From Flavobacteriales bacterium UBA6165 (GTDB taxonomy: Bacteria; Bacteroidota; Bacteroidia; Flavobacteriales_D; Crocinitomicaceae): a DNA stretch of 45,242 nt. Under the pieces are notes generated by a model, which ran no database searches, was not told the origin of the DNA, and saw only the letters and a list, made by a program, of their open reading frames with translations. The stretch is taken from NCBI GenBank assembly GCA_002422285.1, contig DIUF01000076.1, positions 1 through 45,242 of the forward strand, written 5' to 3'. The translations under genes and the position numbers were made by a program. Below, piece by piece: positions 31,605-39,725 of this stretch. How positions within the stretch are numbered: position 1 is the first letter of the stretch; the number at the start of each line of letters is the position of its first letter.

Positions 31605-32849
31605 TTAGTGATTATTTTGCATTTGCAAGGTGTAGGCCATGTTTTTGACCAAATTATGGTGCTTTTTTACAAAGGGATTTGTTTCGTCCCAAACGTAACC
31701 AGCTAAAACAGCACAAATTTGTTCTTTGACCTCTGGATTTGCGGGTTCATGAAAAAATAAAGTTTGAAGATTTCCAGTATACCATTCCTTGACGTAGGTT
31801 GAGAATACGCCAATACCACGTTTCATGTAGTCCGCATATTCTTTTTCCCAATCCACTTGTTCACCGTTCAATTGACGCGTAATCAATTTAGCAGATAACA
31901 TTCCGCTCTCTGTGGCAAAGGCGACGCCTGACGAAAAAACTGGGTCGAGAAATTCTGAGCTATTTCCTGTAAGCGCGAAACCTTTGCCATACATCTGCTT
32001 TACTGCGCACGAGTAATTTTTTAATAGTTGGGGCTTGAATAAAAAGGGTAAACTGCCGAAGCGCTTTTTGTAGAAGTCTGACAACATGATGGCATTGGAT
32101 AGTGCCTCTGCGGTGTTACCTGATTTTGAAAGCTTTTCAATGAAATCAGTAGGCCCAACAATGCCAACGCTTGTTTTACCATTTGAAAACGGAATTACCC
32201 AGAGCCATACTTCTGTTTCGATAATATCAAAAGAAATCAGGCTACCATTTTCGTAGTTGCCGCGATTCACATCATCTACATGTGTAAAAATTGCAGAGTG
32301 TTTTGAAAGTGAAGATGGTGCTTCTAAGTCAAGTAAGCGTGGTAAAACACGTCCATACCCACTCGCATCAATGATGAATTTTGCTTCAACTGTATATTGC
32401 TCGCCTGCATTGTTTTTCACCAAAGCCAATGAATTACCTTGATCATCAATGTCTACTTCAAGTAATTCTGTTTCGAAATTAATATTAACGCCTTGTTTTT
32501 GGACTTCTCGCGCAACAACATTATCAAAGTCTGCACGAGGAATTTGCCAGGTCCAGTCCCAACCATCACCATATTTTTTGCTAAAATCAAAAATACAAAC
32601 TTGATTTCCACGAATAAAACGTGCCCCCCATTTTTTCTCGAAACCCTCTGCGGTAAGCGCTGGTACAATTCCAATTTCATCAAAGTGATCCATTACACGA
32701 GGTATCAGACTTTCTCCAACTACCGGGCGAGGGAATTTAGTTTTTTCAACCACAAGAACATCTATGTTTTTGCTGTTTAAATATGCAGAGGCAATACATC
32801 CTGACGGCCCAGCTCCTATCACTAATACATCTGTAGTTACTTTTTTCAT
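31605..32849 (-). CDS. Halogenase-like FAD-dependent oxidoreductase
   Basis: 414 residues. GAGPSGCIAS is the FAD-binding GxGxxG. FADH2-dependent halogenase hallmarks are present: WTWQIP (residues 99-104) fits WxWxIP, and Lys73 in EKKWGARF lies where the catalytic Lys of tryptophan halogenases sits (five residues before a Phe). GNSSEFLDPVFSSGV is the C-terminal FAD motif seen in phenol-type halogenases. Some flexirubins are chlorinated on the aromatic ring, so ring halogenation is plausible; an oxygenase or reductase function remains possible because the wider geranylgeranyl-reductase family shares much of this pattern. First gene of the seven-gene block B, divergent from the ammonia-lyase. 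Confidence 0.68.
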   Translation of the reverse strand: MKKVTTDVLVIGAGPSGCIASAYLNSKNIDVLVVEKTKFPRPVVGESLIPRVMDHFDEIGIVPALTAEGFEKKWGARFIRGNQVCIFDFSKKYGDGWDWTWQIPRADFDNVVAREVQKQGVNINFETELLEVDIDDQGNSLALVKNNAGEQYTVEAKFIIDASGYGRVLPRLLDLEAPSSLSKHSAIFTHVDDVNRGNYENGSLISFDIIETEVWLWVIPFSNGKTSVGIVGPTDFIEKLSKSGNTAEALSNAIMLSDFYKKRFGSLPFLFKPQLLKNYSCAVKQMYGKGFALTGNSSEFLDPVFSSGVAFATESGMLSAKLITRQLNGEQVDWEKEYADYMKRGIGVFSTYVKEWYTGNLQTLFFHEPANPEVKEQICAVLAGYVWDETNPFVKKHHNLVKNMAYTLQMQNNH

Positions 32850-32868
32850 GTAAGTTTTAAAAAGTGAT

Positions 32869-32876
32869 TACTTTTG
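32869..32876 (+). promoter_or_regulatory. -7 box (TACTTTTG) of the ammonia-lyase operon (block C)
   Basis: TACTTTTG, an exact TAnnTTTG match. Transcription would begin near 32881, 22 bases before the ATG at 32903. It overlaps the nominal GTG start at 32864, which argues for the ATG. No -33 TTG at 19 nt, so activation by a regulator is possible. Confidence 0.55.
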
Positions 32877-32889
32877 CGATTTTGCATTA

Positions 32890-32897
32890 CAAAGGTA
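32890..32897 (-). promoter_or_regulatory. -7 box (TACCTTTG) of the block B operon
   Basis: Minus-strand TACCTTTG, an exact TAnnTTTG match, 41 bases before the ATG of the halogenase-like gene at 32849. It lies inside the leader of the divergent ammonia-lyase transcript, so the two promoters interlock. No -33 TTG at standard spacing. Confidence 0.45.
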
Positions 32898-32902
32898 TAA
32901 AA

Positions 32903-34432
32903 ATGGGAAAATTGAGCGGAGAATTATTAATATCAAATTTTTACAAGATTGTTGATGGCTTAGATGAGGTGATGGTGGATGACCGCTTAATGCATAGAAT
33001 CAAAGATAACCATGATTTTTTGTTGAATTTTTGTAATGATAAAATCATCTATGGTGTCAATACTGGTTTTGGCCCTATGGCTCAGTATCGCGTTTCTGAT
33101 GAAGATAGAATTCAATTGCAGTACAATTTGATTAGAAGTCACTCGAGTGGATCAGGAAAAGTGCTGCCTGCTGAATTTGTTCGCGCTGCTATGCTTGCAC
33201 GTTTGAATTCTCTTTTGCAGTGTAAATCTGCTGTTCACCCTAGTGTTATTCATGTATTGGTAGAACTGTTGAATAAGGAAATATATCCAATAGTTTTTGA
33301 ACATGGTGGCGTTGGCGCTAGCGGTGATTTGGTGCAATTGGCCCATATTGCTTTGGTGCTTATAGGCGAGGGTGAGGTTTTGTATAAAGGACAGCGCAGA
33401 AACACAAGCGAAGTTTTTGAATTGGAAAATATTGCGCCAATTCTAGTTACGCTCCGAGAAGGATTGGCACTAATGAATGGCACTTCGTTTATGACAGGAA
33501 TTGGTCTTGTGAACTTAAGTAAGGCGCAAAACTTATTGCATTGGTCAGTGGCCTGTTCATCAATTATCAATGAAATTGTTGGCGCTTATGACGACCATTT
33601 TTCGGAAGAACTGAACGCGGTAAAATTGCACAGCGGTCAAAATGAAATTGCCCAAATGATGCGGGTTCATTTGTCTGATAGTCAGTTGACTAAGAAAAGG
33701 CACGAACATTTGTATTCAGGCAAGGTAAACGAAATGTTTTTTCAAGAAAAAGTGCAAGAATATTATTCGCTTCGATGTGTACCACAAATTTTGGGTCCAG
33801 TTTTCGACACTTTATTTTCAGCCGAAAAAGTTTTGTTTAATGAACTGAATTCTGCTAATGACAACCCAATTATTGATCATGAATCAAAGCAAGTTTATCA
33901 TGGCGGTAATTTTCATGGCGATTATGTGGCTTTGGAAATGGACAAAATGAGGTTAGCCATTACTAAAACCACAATGCTTGCTGAAAGACAGTTGAGTTTC
34001 TTATTGAACCCAAGATTGAACGACGTTTTACCACCATTTGTAAACAGATTGGTTTTGGGCTTGAATTTTGGAATGCAAGGCGCACAATTTACGGCAACTT
34101 CAACCACTGCAGAAAACCAAATGCTCTCTAATTCAATGTATGTGCATAGCATACCTTGCAACAACGATAATCAAGATATAGTTAGTATGGGTTCAAATGC
34201 AGCACTTATAACGCACAAAGTTATTGAGAACGCTTTTGAAGTTTTAAGTATTGAGCTCATTACTATCGTGCAGGCAGTTCGACATTTGGGACAGTTCAAT
34301 CAGCTTTCAAGAAAGTCTCAAGATATTTTAAAAAAGTTAGAGTCTCTTGTGCCAGACGTTTTAGAAGATAAACCTTTGTATCCGATAATAGAGCAAGTCA
34401 AGAATATGCTTGTTGAAAATATTTATGATTAA
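32903..34432 (+). CDS. Tyrosine ammonia-lyase (HAL/PAL/TAL family)
   Basis: 509 residues, about the usual length. The MIO cofactor arises from Ala-Ser-Gly at residues 139-141 (GGVGASGDLVQL). IYGVNTGFGPM and NSANDNPIID are family motifs. The selectivity-loop sequence is NLIRSHSSGSG; as I recall it, the Flavobacterium johnsoniae TAL has nearly the same sequence there (RSHSSGTG) and is a genuine tyrosine lyase, so I favour TAL over histidine lyase despite the Ser-His pair. It converts tyrosine to 4-coumarate and ammonia, giving the aryl starter. The start is the ATG at 32903; the longer frame from GTG 32864 contains the promoter box. Confidence 0.88.
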   Translation: MGKLSGELLISNFYKIVDGLDEVMVDDRLMHRIKDNHDFLLNFCNDKIIYGVNTGFGPMAQYRVSDEDRIQLQYNLIRSHSSGSGKVLPAEFVRAAMLARLNSLLQCKSAVHPSVIHVLVELLNKEIYPIVFEHGGVGASGDLVQLAHIALVLIGEGEVLYKGQRRNTSEVFELENIAPILVTLREGLALMNGTSFMTGIGLVNLSKAQNLLHWSVACSSIINEIVGAYDDHFSEELNAVKLHSGQNEIAQMMRVHLSDSQLTKKRHEHLYSGKVNEMFFQEKVQEYYSLRCVPQILGPVFDTLFSAEKVLFNELNSANDNPIIDHESKQVYHGGNFHGDYVALEMDKMRLAITKTTMLAERQLSFLLNPRLNDVLPPFVNRLVLGLNFGMQGAQFTATSTTAENQMLSNSMYVHSIPCNNDNQDIVSMGSNAALITHKVIENAFEVLSIELITIVQAVRHLGQFNQLSRKSQDILKKLESLVPDVLEDKPLYPIIEQVKNMLVENIYD

Positions 34433-34457
34433 CTTTCCCCACCTTAAAAAACAAATT

Positions 34458-35573
34458 ATGAAGTCGAGTATTTTGATCTTACTTGGTTGTGCTATTTCTC
34501 TTAGTTCTTTTGCGCAACCTCTTGCTTTGGCGCGTGTTGGTAAGTTGTTTGGATATATAGATCAGTCAGGAAATATGGTTGTCAATCCACAATATGTGAA
34601 TGCTAAATCGTTTAGCGACAGCAGGGCAGCCGTTTTGGTCAACAAGAAGTGGGGATTTATCGATCGCTCTGGCAGAATGGTAATAGACCCCATTTATGAT
34701 GCTGTAAAGCCATTTGATAATGGCATCGCAATCGTGGCCAAAGACAAAGTTTGGAGGTATATCGATGATCAAGGGAGAGATATCACCAATTTCCCAGTTT
34801 CAGATAAGCTCTACGATTTTAGTGAAGGATTGGCTATTTTCCGAAGCGGCAAAAATATAGGTGTCTTTGATACGAAAGGAAACATTGTGGTTCAGGCTGT
34901 TTATGAGGAAATTAAACCATACAGAAATGGATATGCTAAAGCTAAGAAGTATGGCCGATGGGGCTATTTGGATAGAAACGGAAACGAAGTTGTTGCTTTT
35001 GACTACGATGATCTAGGCTCTTATACTGGTGGTGCTACTTGGGGTAAAAAAGGAACGGCTTTCGGTGTTATATCTAATGGGAATTTTAAAATTGTAGAAC
35101 GTTGCAACGCTATATGGGATTTTAGCGAAGATGGTTTGGCTTACGCAAGAATCGAGCAAGCGATAGGGTTTATAGATGCTAATGGTAATTGGGTCATTCA
35201 ACCTCAATTTCTTAAAGCGAGAGATTTCGTTAATGGATTGGCGCCTGTTTGTTTTAATAAATTGTGGGGTTATATTAATGTTAGAGGAGAATGGATTGTT
35301 CAACCTTTGTATCCAGATGCCGAGGTTTTCAGTAAGGAAGGTCTTGCTCCTGTAAAGGTTAAGCAATGGGGTTTTATTGATAGAAATGGAAAAATGGTAA
35401 TTCCTCCAAACTATGAGATCACTGTTGGTGGTTTTCAAATTTTCAATTTTAACGAAAAGGGATTTGTTAATGGTTTTGCTCGAGTAAAATCCAGTAGCGG
35501 TTGGGCTTTTATTGATACATCAGGAAACGTATTGGGCAACCGTTGGTATAGCAATTTGGAATTGTTCAGATAA
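34458..35573 (+). CDS. Secreted WG-repeat protein
   Basis: 371 residues. Signal peptide (SILILLGCAISLSSFAQ) followed by about ten WG repeats, e.g. KLFGYIDQSGNMVVNPQY, KKWGFIDRSGRMVIDPIY, RWGYLDRNGNEV and LWGYINVRGEWIVQPLY. WG repeats form beta-rich scaffolds of unknown binding partners. It sits 25 bp after the ammonia-lyase and 25 bp before FabG, so it is co-transcribed with the pathway enzymes, which is unexpected for an exported repeat protein. The start is the ATG at 34458; the extension to 34410 overlaps the ammonia-lyase gene and would bury the signal peptide. Confidence 0.88.
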   Translation: MKSSILILLGCAISLSSFAQPLALARVGKLFGYIDQSGNMVVNPQYVNAKSFSDSRAAVLVNKKWGFIDRSGRMVIDPIYDAVKPFDNGIAIVAKDKVWRYIDDQGRDITNFPVSDKLYDFSEGLAIFRSGKNIGVFDTKGNIVVQAVYEEIKPYRNGYAKAKKYGRWGYLDRNGNEVVAFDYDDLGSYTGGATWGKKGTAFGVISNGNFKIVERCNAIWDFSEDGLAYARIEQAIGFIDANGNWVIQPQFLKARDFVNGLAPVCFNKLWGYINVRGEWIVQPLYPDAEVFSKEGLAPVKVKQWGFIDRNGKMVIPPNYEITVGGFQIFNFNEKGFVNGFARVKSSSGWAFIDTSGNVLGNRWYSNLELFR

Positions 35574-35598
35574 CTTTCATAATTCAACAGAATAAGAA

Positions 35599-36330
35599 AT
35601 GAAATATATTTTAGTCACTGGAGGGTCAAGAGGGATTGGCAGGGCGGTTTGTGAAGTTTTTGCGAAAACCACAGATTATAAGATTTTGATAAATTACAAC
35701 GCCAATAAGGATGCGGCTGAGGAAACACTTCGATTGGTCGAATCGCATGGTGGATCAGGTGAAATAATTGCTTTTGATGTTGCTATAAAATCACAGGTTG
35801 ATGAAGCTTTAGGCAATTGGCAAAAAGCAAATCCAGAGGCTTGGATAGAAGTTTTGGTGAACAATGCTGGAATCACCAAAGATGGACTTTTTATGTGGAT
35901 GCAGGAAGAGGATTGGTCTTCTGTGATTGACACCAGCTTGAATGGTTTTTTTAATGTTACACAGCATGTAATTCAGAAAATGCTGCGAAAAAGATATGGA
36001 AGAATTGTCAATATGGTATCCGTTTCTGGAGTTAAAGGAACGCCCGGTCAAACGAATTATTCTGCCGCAAAGGGAGCTGTTGTTGGCGCAACAAAGGCTT
36101 TAGCACAAGAAGTTGCCAAAAGAAATATTACGGTTAATGCTGTTGCTCCAGGATTCATTAAATCCGATATGACCAAGGATTTGAATGAAGAAGAATTGGT
36201 TAAATTCGTGCCAGCCAATAGGTTTGGCGAAGCTTGGGAAGTTGCAGAGCTGGTTGCTTTTTTGGCCTCTGATAAAGCTGGATATATTACAGGAGAAATA
36301 ATAAATATTAATGGAGGGATTTATTCGTAA
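35599..36330 (+). CDS. 3-oxoacyl-ACP reductase (FabG-like)
   Basis: 243 residues, short-chain dehydrogenase. NADPH site TGGSRGIG, structural NNAG, catalytic Ser-Tyr-Lys in MVSVSGVKG and NYSAAK, and the C-terminal GYITGEIININGG typical of FabG. It reduces the 3-keto intermediate in each elongation round, the role of ApeQ in aryl-polyene systems. The ketosynthase gene that follows starts 20 bp inside this one. Confidence 0.92.
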   Translation: MKYILVTGGSRGIGRAVCEVFAKTTDYKILINYNANKDAAEETLRLVESHGGSGEIIAFDVAIKSQVDEALGNWQKANPEAWIEVLVNNAGITKDGLFMWMQEEDWSSVIDTSLNGFFNVTQHVIQKMLRKRYGRIVNMVSVSGVKGTPGQTNYSAAKGAVVGATKALAQEVAKRNITVNAVAPGFIKSDMTKDLNEEELVKFVPANRFGEAWEVAELVAFLASDKAGYITGEIININGGIYS

Positions 36331-37555
36331 TATTAAGCAAAGAGTGGTAATTACAGGAATGGGAATTCATTCTTGTATTGGGACTTCATTGGATGAGGTT
36401 ACAGAGTCGTTGCGCGCTGGAAAGTCGGGAATTATTTTTGATGAAGCTCGTAAAGAGTTTGGTTATCAGTCTGGTTTAACAGGTTATGTGCCTTTGCCAG
36501 ATTTGAAAAAAGCACTTTCTCGAAGGGAGCGTATTAGCATGGGTGAAGAAAGTTATTACGCATATGCGGCAACCATGCAAGCTCTCGAACAAGCCAAAAT
36601 TGATAGTGATTTTTTGAGCGCTCGAGAAGTAGGTATTATTTATGGCAACGATAGCACTGGGCAGTCTGTAAAAGAAGCTGCGGATATTATGCGTGAAAAA
36701 AAAGATACTGCATTAATTGGGTCTGGCTCCATATTCAAATCGATGAATTCCACGATTACCATGAATTTGTCAACAATTTTGAAATTGCGCGGGGTGAATT
36801 TTACTGTGAGCGGGGCTTGTGCTAGTGGCTCTCATTCTATTGGATTGGGTTTCATGATGATTCAAAACGGCTTACAAGATTGTATTATTTGTGGTGGTGC
36901 CCAAGAAACCAATATGTTCGCTTTCAGTAGTTTTGACGGATTGGGTGTTTTTGCGCCCGACAATCAAGACCCGACTAAAGCTTGTCGACCCTTTGATGCC
37001 AATAGAAATGGTTTGATTCCTAGTGGCGGTGGTGCAACTTTGATTTTGGAAAGCTTGGAGTCTGCGCTGCAACGAGGTGCCCATATTATTGCCGAAGTTT
37101 TAGGTTATGGGTTTTCCTCAAATGGCGGACATATATCAACACCGAATGTTGACGGACCCAGCACAGCCATGCTTCGTGCCTTACAGCAGTCAGGTGTCAA
37201 TTTTGAAGACGTTAAATATGTGAATGCTCATGCTACTTCTACGCCAGTTGGAGATGGAAATGAAGCTGAAGCAATTGCTGAAGTATTCGGGAATCATAAG
37301 CCTTTTGTAAGTTCAACGAAGTCCATGACTGGACATGAGTGCTGGATGGCTGGTGCTAGTGAAACGATTTACTCTATTCTTATGATGCAGAGTGGTTTTA
37401 TTGCGCCCAACATTAATTTTGAAACGCCTGATGAACAAACAGAGAAAATAAATATTGTTCGTCAAACAGAAAACGTGGAATTTGACCTATTTTTGACCAA
37501 TTCATTTGGTTTCGGGGGCACAAATTCCGCCTTAGTAATCAAAAAACACCTTTAA
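36311..37555 (+). CDS. Beta-ketoacyl-ACP synthase (KAS II-like), KS 3 of the locus
   Basis: 414 residues. Catalytic Cys170 in SGACASGSH, His in NAHATSTPVGD and His in MTGHECWMAGAS are intact; ATST instead of GTGT and the CWMA insertion-like variant are its distinctive features. Expected to act as a stand-alone condensing enzyme, comparable to the homodimeric KS (ApeR) of aryl-polyene systems, since no inactive partner follows it. It overlaps fabG by 20 bp and is followed after 2 bp by ACP 2, so the reductase, KS and ACP are coupled. Confidence 0.92.
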   Translation: MEGFIRNIKQRVVITGMGIHSCIGTSLDEVTESLRAGKSGIIFDEARKEFGYQSGLTGYVPLPDLKKALSRRERISMGEESYYAYAATMQALEQAKIDSDFLSAREVGIIYGNDSTGQSVKEAADIMREKKDTALIGSGSIFKSMNSTITMNLSTILKLRGVNFTVSGACASGSHSIGLGFMMIQNGLQDCIICGGAQETNMFAFSSFDGLGVFAPDNQDPTKACRPFDANRNGLIPSGGGATLILESLESALQRGAHIIAEVLGYGFSSNGGHISTPNVDGPSTAMLRALQQSGVNFEDVKYVNAHATSTPVGDGNEAEAIAEVFGNHKPFVSSTKSMTGHECWMAGASETIYSILMMQSGFIAPNINFETPDEQTEKINIVRQTENVEFDLFLTNSFGFGGTNSALVIKKHL

Positions 37556-37557
37556 AC

Positions 37558-37812
37558 ATGAGTATTGAAGAGATAATTGAAAATGTGAATGAGATTCTTG
37601 TTGATGAGTTTGAAGTAGATATTGACACCATCACGCCGGATGCGAATCTGAGAGAAACCTTGAATTTGGATAGTTTGGATTATGTTGATTTGGTTGTTTC
37701 AATTGAGTCAATTAGTGGTGTTAAACTTGGAGAAGCCGATTTTAAAGAGATAGTGACTTTTCAAGATTTTTATCAAGTTTTGTTTAGCAAAGTTCAACAG
37801 AAAGAGGCTTAA
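37558..37812 (+). CDS. Acyl carrier protein 2
   Basis: 84 residues, acidic. Phosphopantetheine site Ser39 in LNLDSLDYVDL. It differs from ACP 1 (GLGLDSID), which suggests the two carry different intermediates, for example priming versus elongation. Its stop overlaps the start of the acyltransferase gene by one base (TAATG). Confidence 0.9.
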   Translation: MSIEEIIENVNEILVDEFEVDIDTITPDANLRETLNLDSLDYVDLVVSIESISGVKLGEADFKEIVTFQDFYQVLFSKVQQKEA

Positions 37813-38690
37813 TGGCTAAATGGACAGGTCAATCGAAGGGCTCTCTTTTGGGTTACAAAATATTTGCGTTTCTCATTAAAAAAGGGGGCTTACTACCCGC
37901 GTATTTTGTGCTGCGTTTTGTGGCTTTGTATTATTTTCTGTTTTCGTGGAAAAGCAACAAAGCTATTTTCTACTACTTCAGAAAGCGCATGGCTTATAAC
38001 TTGTGGAAATCTATTTGTTCAGTTTACAAGAGCTATTATGTCTTTGGGCAGACGCTCATTGATCGAGTTGTGATCTCAATGGGGATGATAAAAAAATTCA
38101 CCTATGAGTTCGATGGCATTGACAACGTTTTTGAAGCACTAAATTCCGGATCAGGTGGAATCTTTATCAGCGCTCATGTTGGCAACTTTGAGATTTCTGA
38201 ATATTTCTTCGAAGATGGTCACAAGGATATAATAATCAACGTATTGACTACAGATTTGGAGCGGGAGAACATCAAGAATTATTTGGAGAGTTTATCTATC
38301 CAATCCAAAGCCAAATATTTTGCCTTGTCTAATGACTTGTCGCATGTTTTTACTATGCATGAGGCACTTTCTCGCAATGAGTTTATTTGTGTAACTGGCG
38401 ACAGATATATTGATGGAAGCAAGTATTTTGAGTCTCAATTTCTAGGAGAAGTAGCCCGTTTCCCTGCTGGACCTTTTATGATTGCGTCCAAACTCAGAGT
38501 ACCAGTTATTTTTGTGTACGTAATGAAAGATTCCAATTCTCACTATCACCTTTATGGTCGACGGGCTACAGTAGACCCAAAAAACCCAAAGGTTTTATTT
38601 TATAGTTACGTCGAAAACCTCACGTGGCTCATCAATAAATACCCGCATCAATGGTTCAACTATTTTGATTTTTGGAACAAAGAGGAGTAA
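37812..38690 (+). CDS. LpxL/HtrB-like acyltransferase
   Basis: 292 residues. The N terminus is membrane-associated (YFVLRFVALYYFLF). SAHVGNFEISE contains the HX4E catalytic motif of lipid A late acyltransferases, followed later by RFPAGPFMIASK, a typical LpxL-family stretch. It probably transfers the ACP-bound polyene to a lipid or sugar acceptor, analogous to the acyltransferases of aryl-polyene loci; lipid A acylation is the alternative. Directly coupled to ACP 2, a likely acyl donor. Last gene of the locus; the 26-bp gap to the converging outer-membrane gene has no clear terminator. Confidence 0.85.
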   Translation: MAKWTGQSKGSLLGYKIFAFLIKKGGLLPAYFVLRFVALYYFLFSWKSNKAIFYYFRKRMAYNLWKSICSVYKSYYVFGQTLIDRVVISMGMIKKFTYEFDGIDNVFEALNSGSGGIFISAHVGNFEISEYFFEDGHKDIIINVLTTDLERENIKNYLESLSIQSKAKYFALSNDLSHVFTMHEALSRNEFICVTGDRYIDGSKYFESQFLGEVARFPAGPFMIASKLRVPVIFVYVMKDSNSHYHLYGRRATVDPKNPKVLFYSYVENLTWLINKYPHQWFNYFDFWNKEE

Positions 38691-38716
38691 ATCGCACACA
38701 AATTAGGTTCAATTAT

Positions 38717-39232
38717 TTAAAGACCCCCAGGTTTTCTTGTCTGTTGTTTGGGTTCTTTAGACGGAAGTAAATAATGAAGGCCTATTTCACCAGTTAACAA
38801 GGAAAACGGACGGTCATTCAAATAATAAATACCATAACCTGCTTGAAAATTTACATCTAAAACACCAGGCCAAACATGCCAATCTACTCCTGCTCCGATA
38901 CCCAAATGATATCCCCAATCTGTTCTTCCAAGGAAAATATGGTTTCCTAAATATCCAAAAAGATCAGCTCTTCTTAACTCTGAAAATCTATATAAACCAG
39001 ACAAGCCAAAGCTTGCAAGCACATTACCATCTCCGTCAAAAATTGGCATACTAACCAATTGAAATCCAAATTTACTAGGTTGGTATTTGTATGAGAAGCC
39101 TACCCCAGTTGTAGTCCCCGCTTGAAAACCAACCCTATGTACAGCACGGACAATCTCATCTTGTGAAAAAGCAGTATTGCAGGAAAATAAAACCGCAAAG
39201 AATGACAAAATACTAGCCTTGTATAACTTCAT
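38717..39232 (-). CDS. Predicted outer-membrane beta-barrel protein, paralogue 1 of 3
   Basis: 171 residues from the ATG at 39232 (MKLYKASILSFFAVLFSC). Signal peptide, then alternating strands: GFQAGTTTGVGFSYKYQPS, FGFQLVSMPIFDGDG, YRFSELRRADLFGYLGNH. Shared with the next gene are the GFSY-Y-P, FG/IG-QL and DLFGYLGNH patterns. Eight-stranded barrel inferred from length and strand alternation. No function known. The proline-rich tail (PKQQTRKPGGL) is unlike the other two, which end in Phe or Leu after an aromatic strand. Confidence 0.75.
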   Translation of the reverse strand: MKLYKASILSFFAVLFSCNTAFSQDEIVRAVHRVGFQAGTTTGVGFSYKYQPSKFGFQLVSMPIFDGDGNVLASFGLSGLYRFSELRRADLFGYLGNHIFLGRTDWGYHLGIGAGVDWHVWPGVLDVNFQAGYGIYYLNDRPFSLLTGEIGLHYLLPSKEPKQQTRKPGGL

Positions 39233-39242
39233 ATTGTTGAAA

Positions 39243-39716
39243 TTAAAATTTGAAATACACACCAAATTCTCCTGTTAAGTTACTGAATGGGAAATCATTT
39301 ACACTGTAAACGCCATAACCTGCCTGAAAAGAAAAATAAAAGAATTTAGAGGCGTATAAATTAATTCCAGCACCAATTCCTACATTGTAAATCGGGTCAG
39401 AAAAGGTAGTGCTGATGTAATGATTGCCCAGATAACCAAATAAATCTGTTTTGCGGGTCTCAAAAAATTTATACAAAACAGAGGCACCGAGCGACAGAAA
39501 ATTATCTTGTGTTCTTGTATTGAAAAAGGGTGCAGTTGTTAACTGTATTCCAATGTTTTTGGGCATATAACGATATGAAAATCCAAGGCCAGTTGTAAAT
39601 CCTGCATGAAGTCCAACAGCATGCGATTTTGGCTCTCTAAGTCGTGAATTGTCGTCTTGAGCATAAGTCAAGAAAACCAATGATAGTGCTGCGATTACGA
39701 TTGTGTATTTCATCAT
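39243..39716 (-). CDS. Predicted outer-membrane beta-barrel protein, paralogue 2 of 3
   Basis: 157 residues. Signal peptide ending at TYAQ, then GLHAGFTTGLGFSYRYMP, IGIQLTTAPFF, KTDLFGYLGNHYIS and a C-terminal GEFGVYFKF that ends in Phe, as expected for a BAM substrate. Close to paralogue 1 in the middle of the protein. The three genes are 9-10 bp apart and form one operon read from 40277 leftward. Confidence 0.78.
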   Translation of the reverse strand: MMKYTIVIAALSLVFLTYAQDDNSRLREPKSHAVGLHAGFTTGLGFSYRYMPKNIGIQLTTAPFFNTRTQDNFLSLGASVLYKFFETRKTDLFGYLGNHYISTTFSDPIYNVGIGAGINLYASKFFYFSFQAGYGVYSVNDFPFSNLTGEFGVYFKF

Positions 39717-39725
39717 TCTTGATTT

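Noticed and set aside
32864..32902. GTG start extending the ammonia-lyase by 13 residues
   Set aside because: This stretch contains the TACTTTTG box and would lie before the transcript start; MGKLSG at 32903 fits better.
32903..34432. Histidine ammonia-lyase of histidine degradation
   Set aside because: No hutU, hutI or formimidoyl-hydrolase neighbours. The position in the pigment operon and the resemblance to the flavobacterial TAL loop favour tyrosine.
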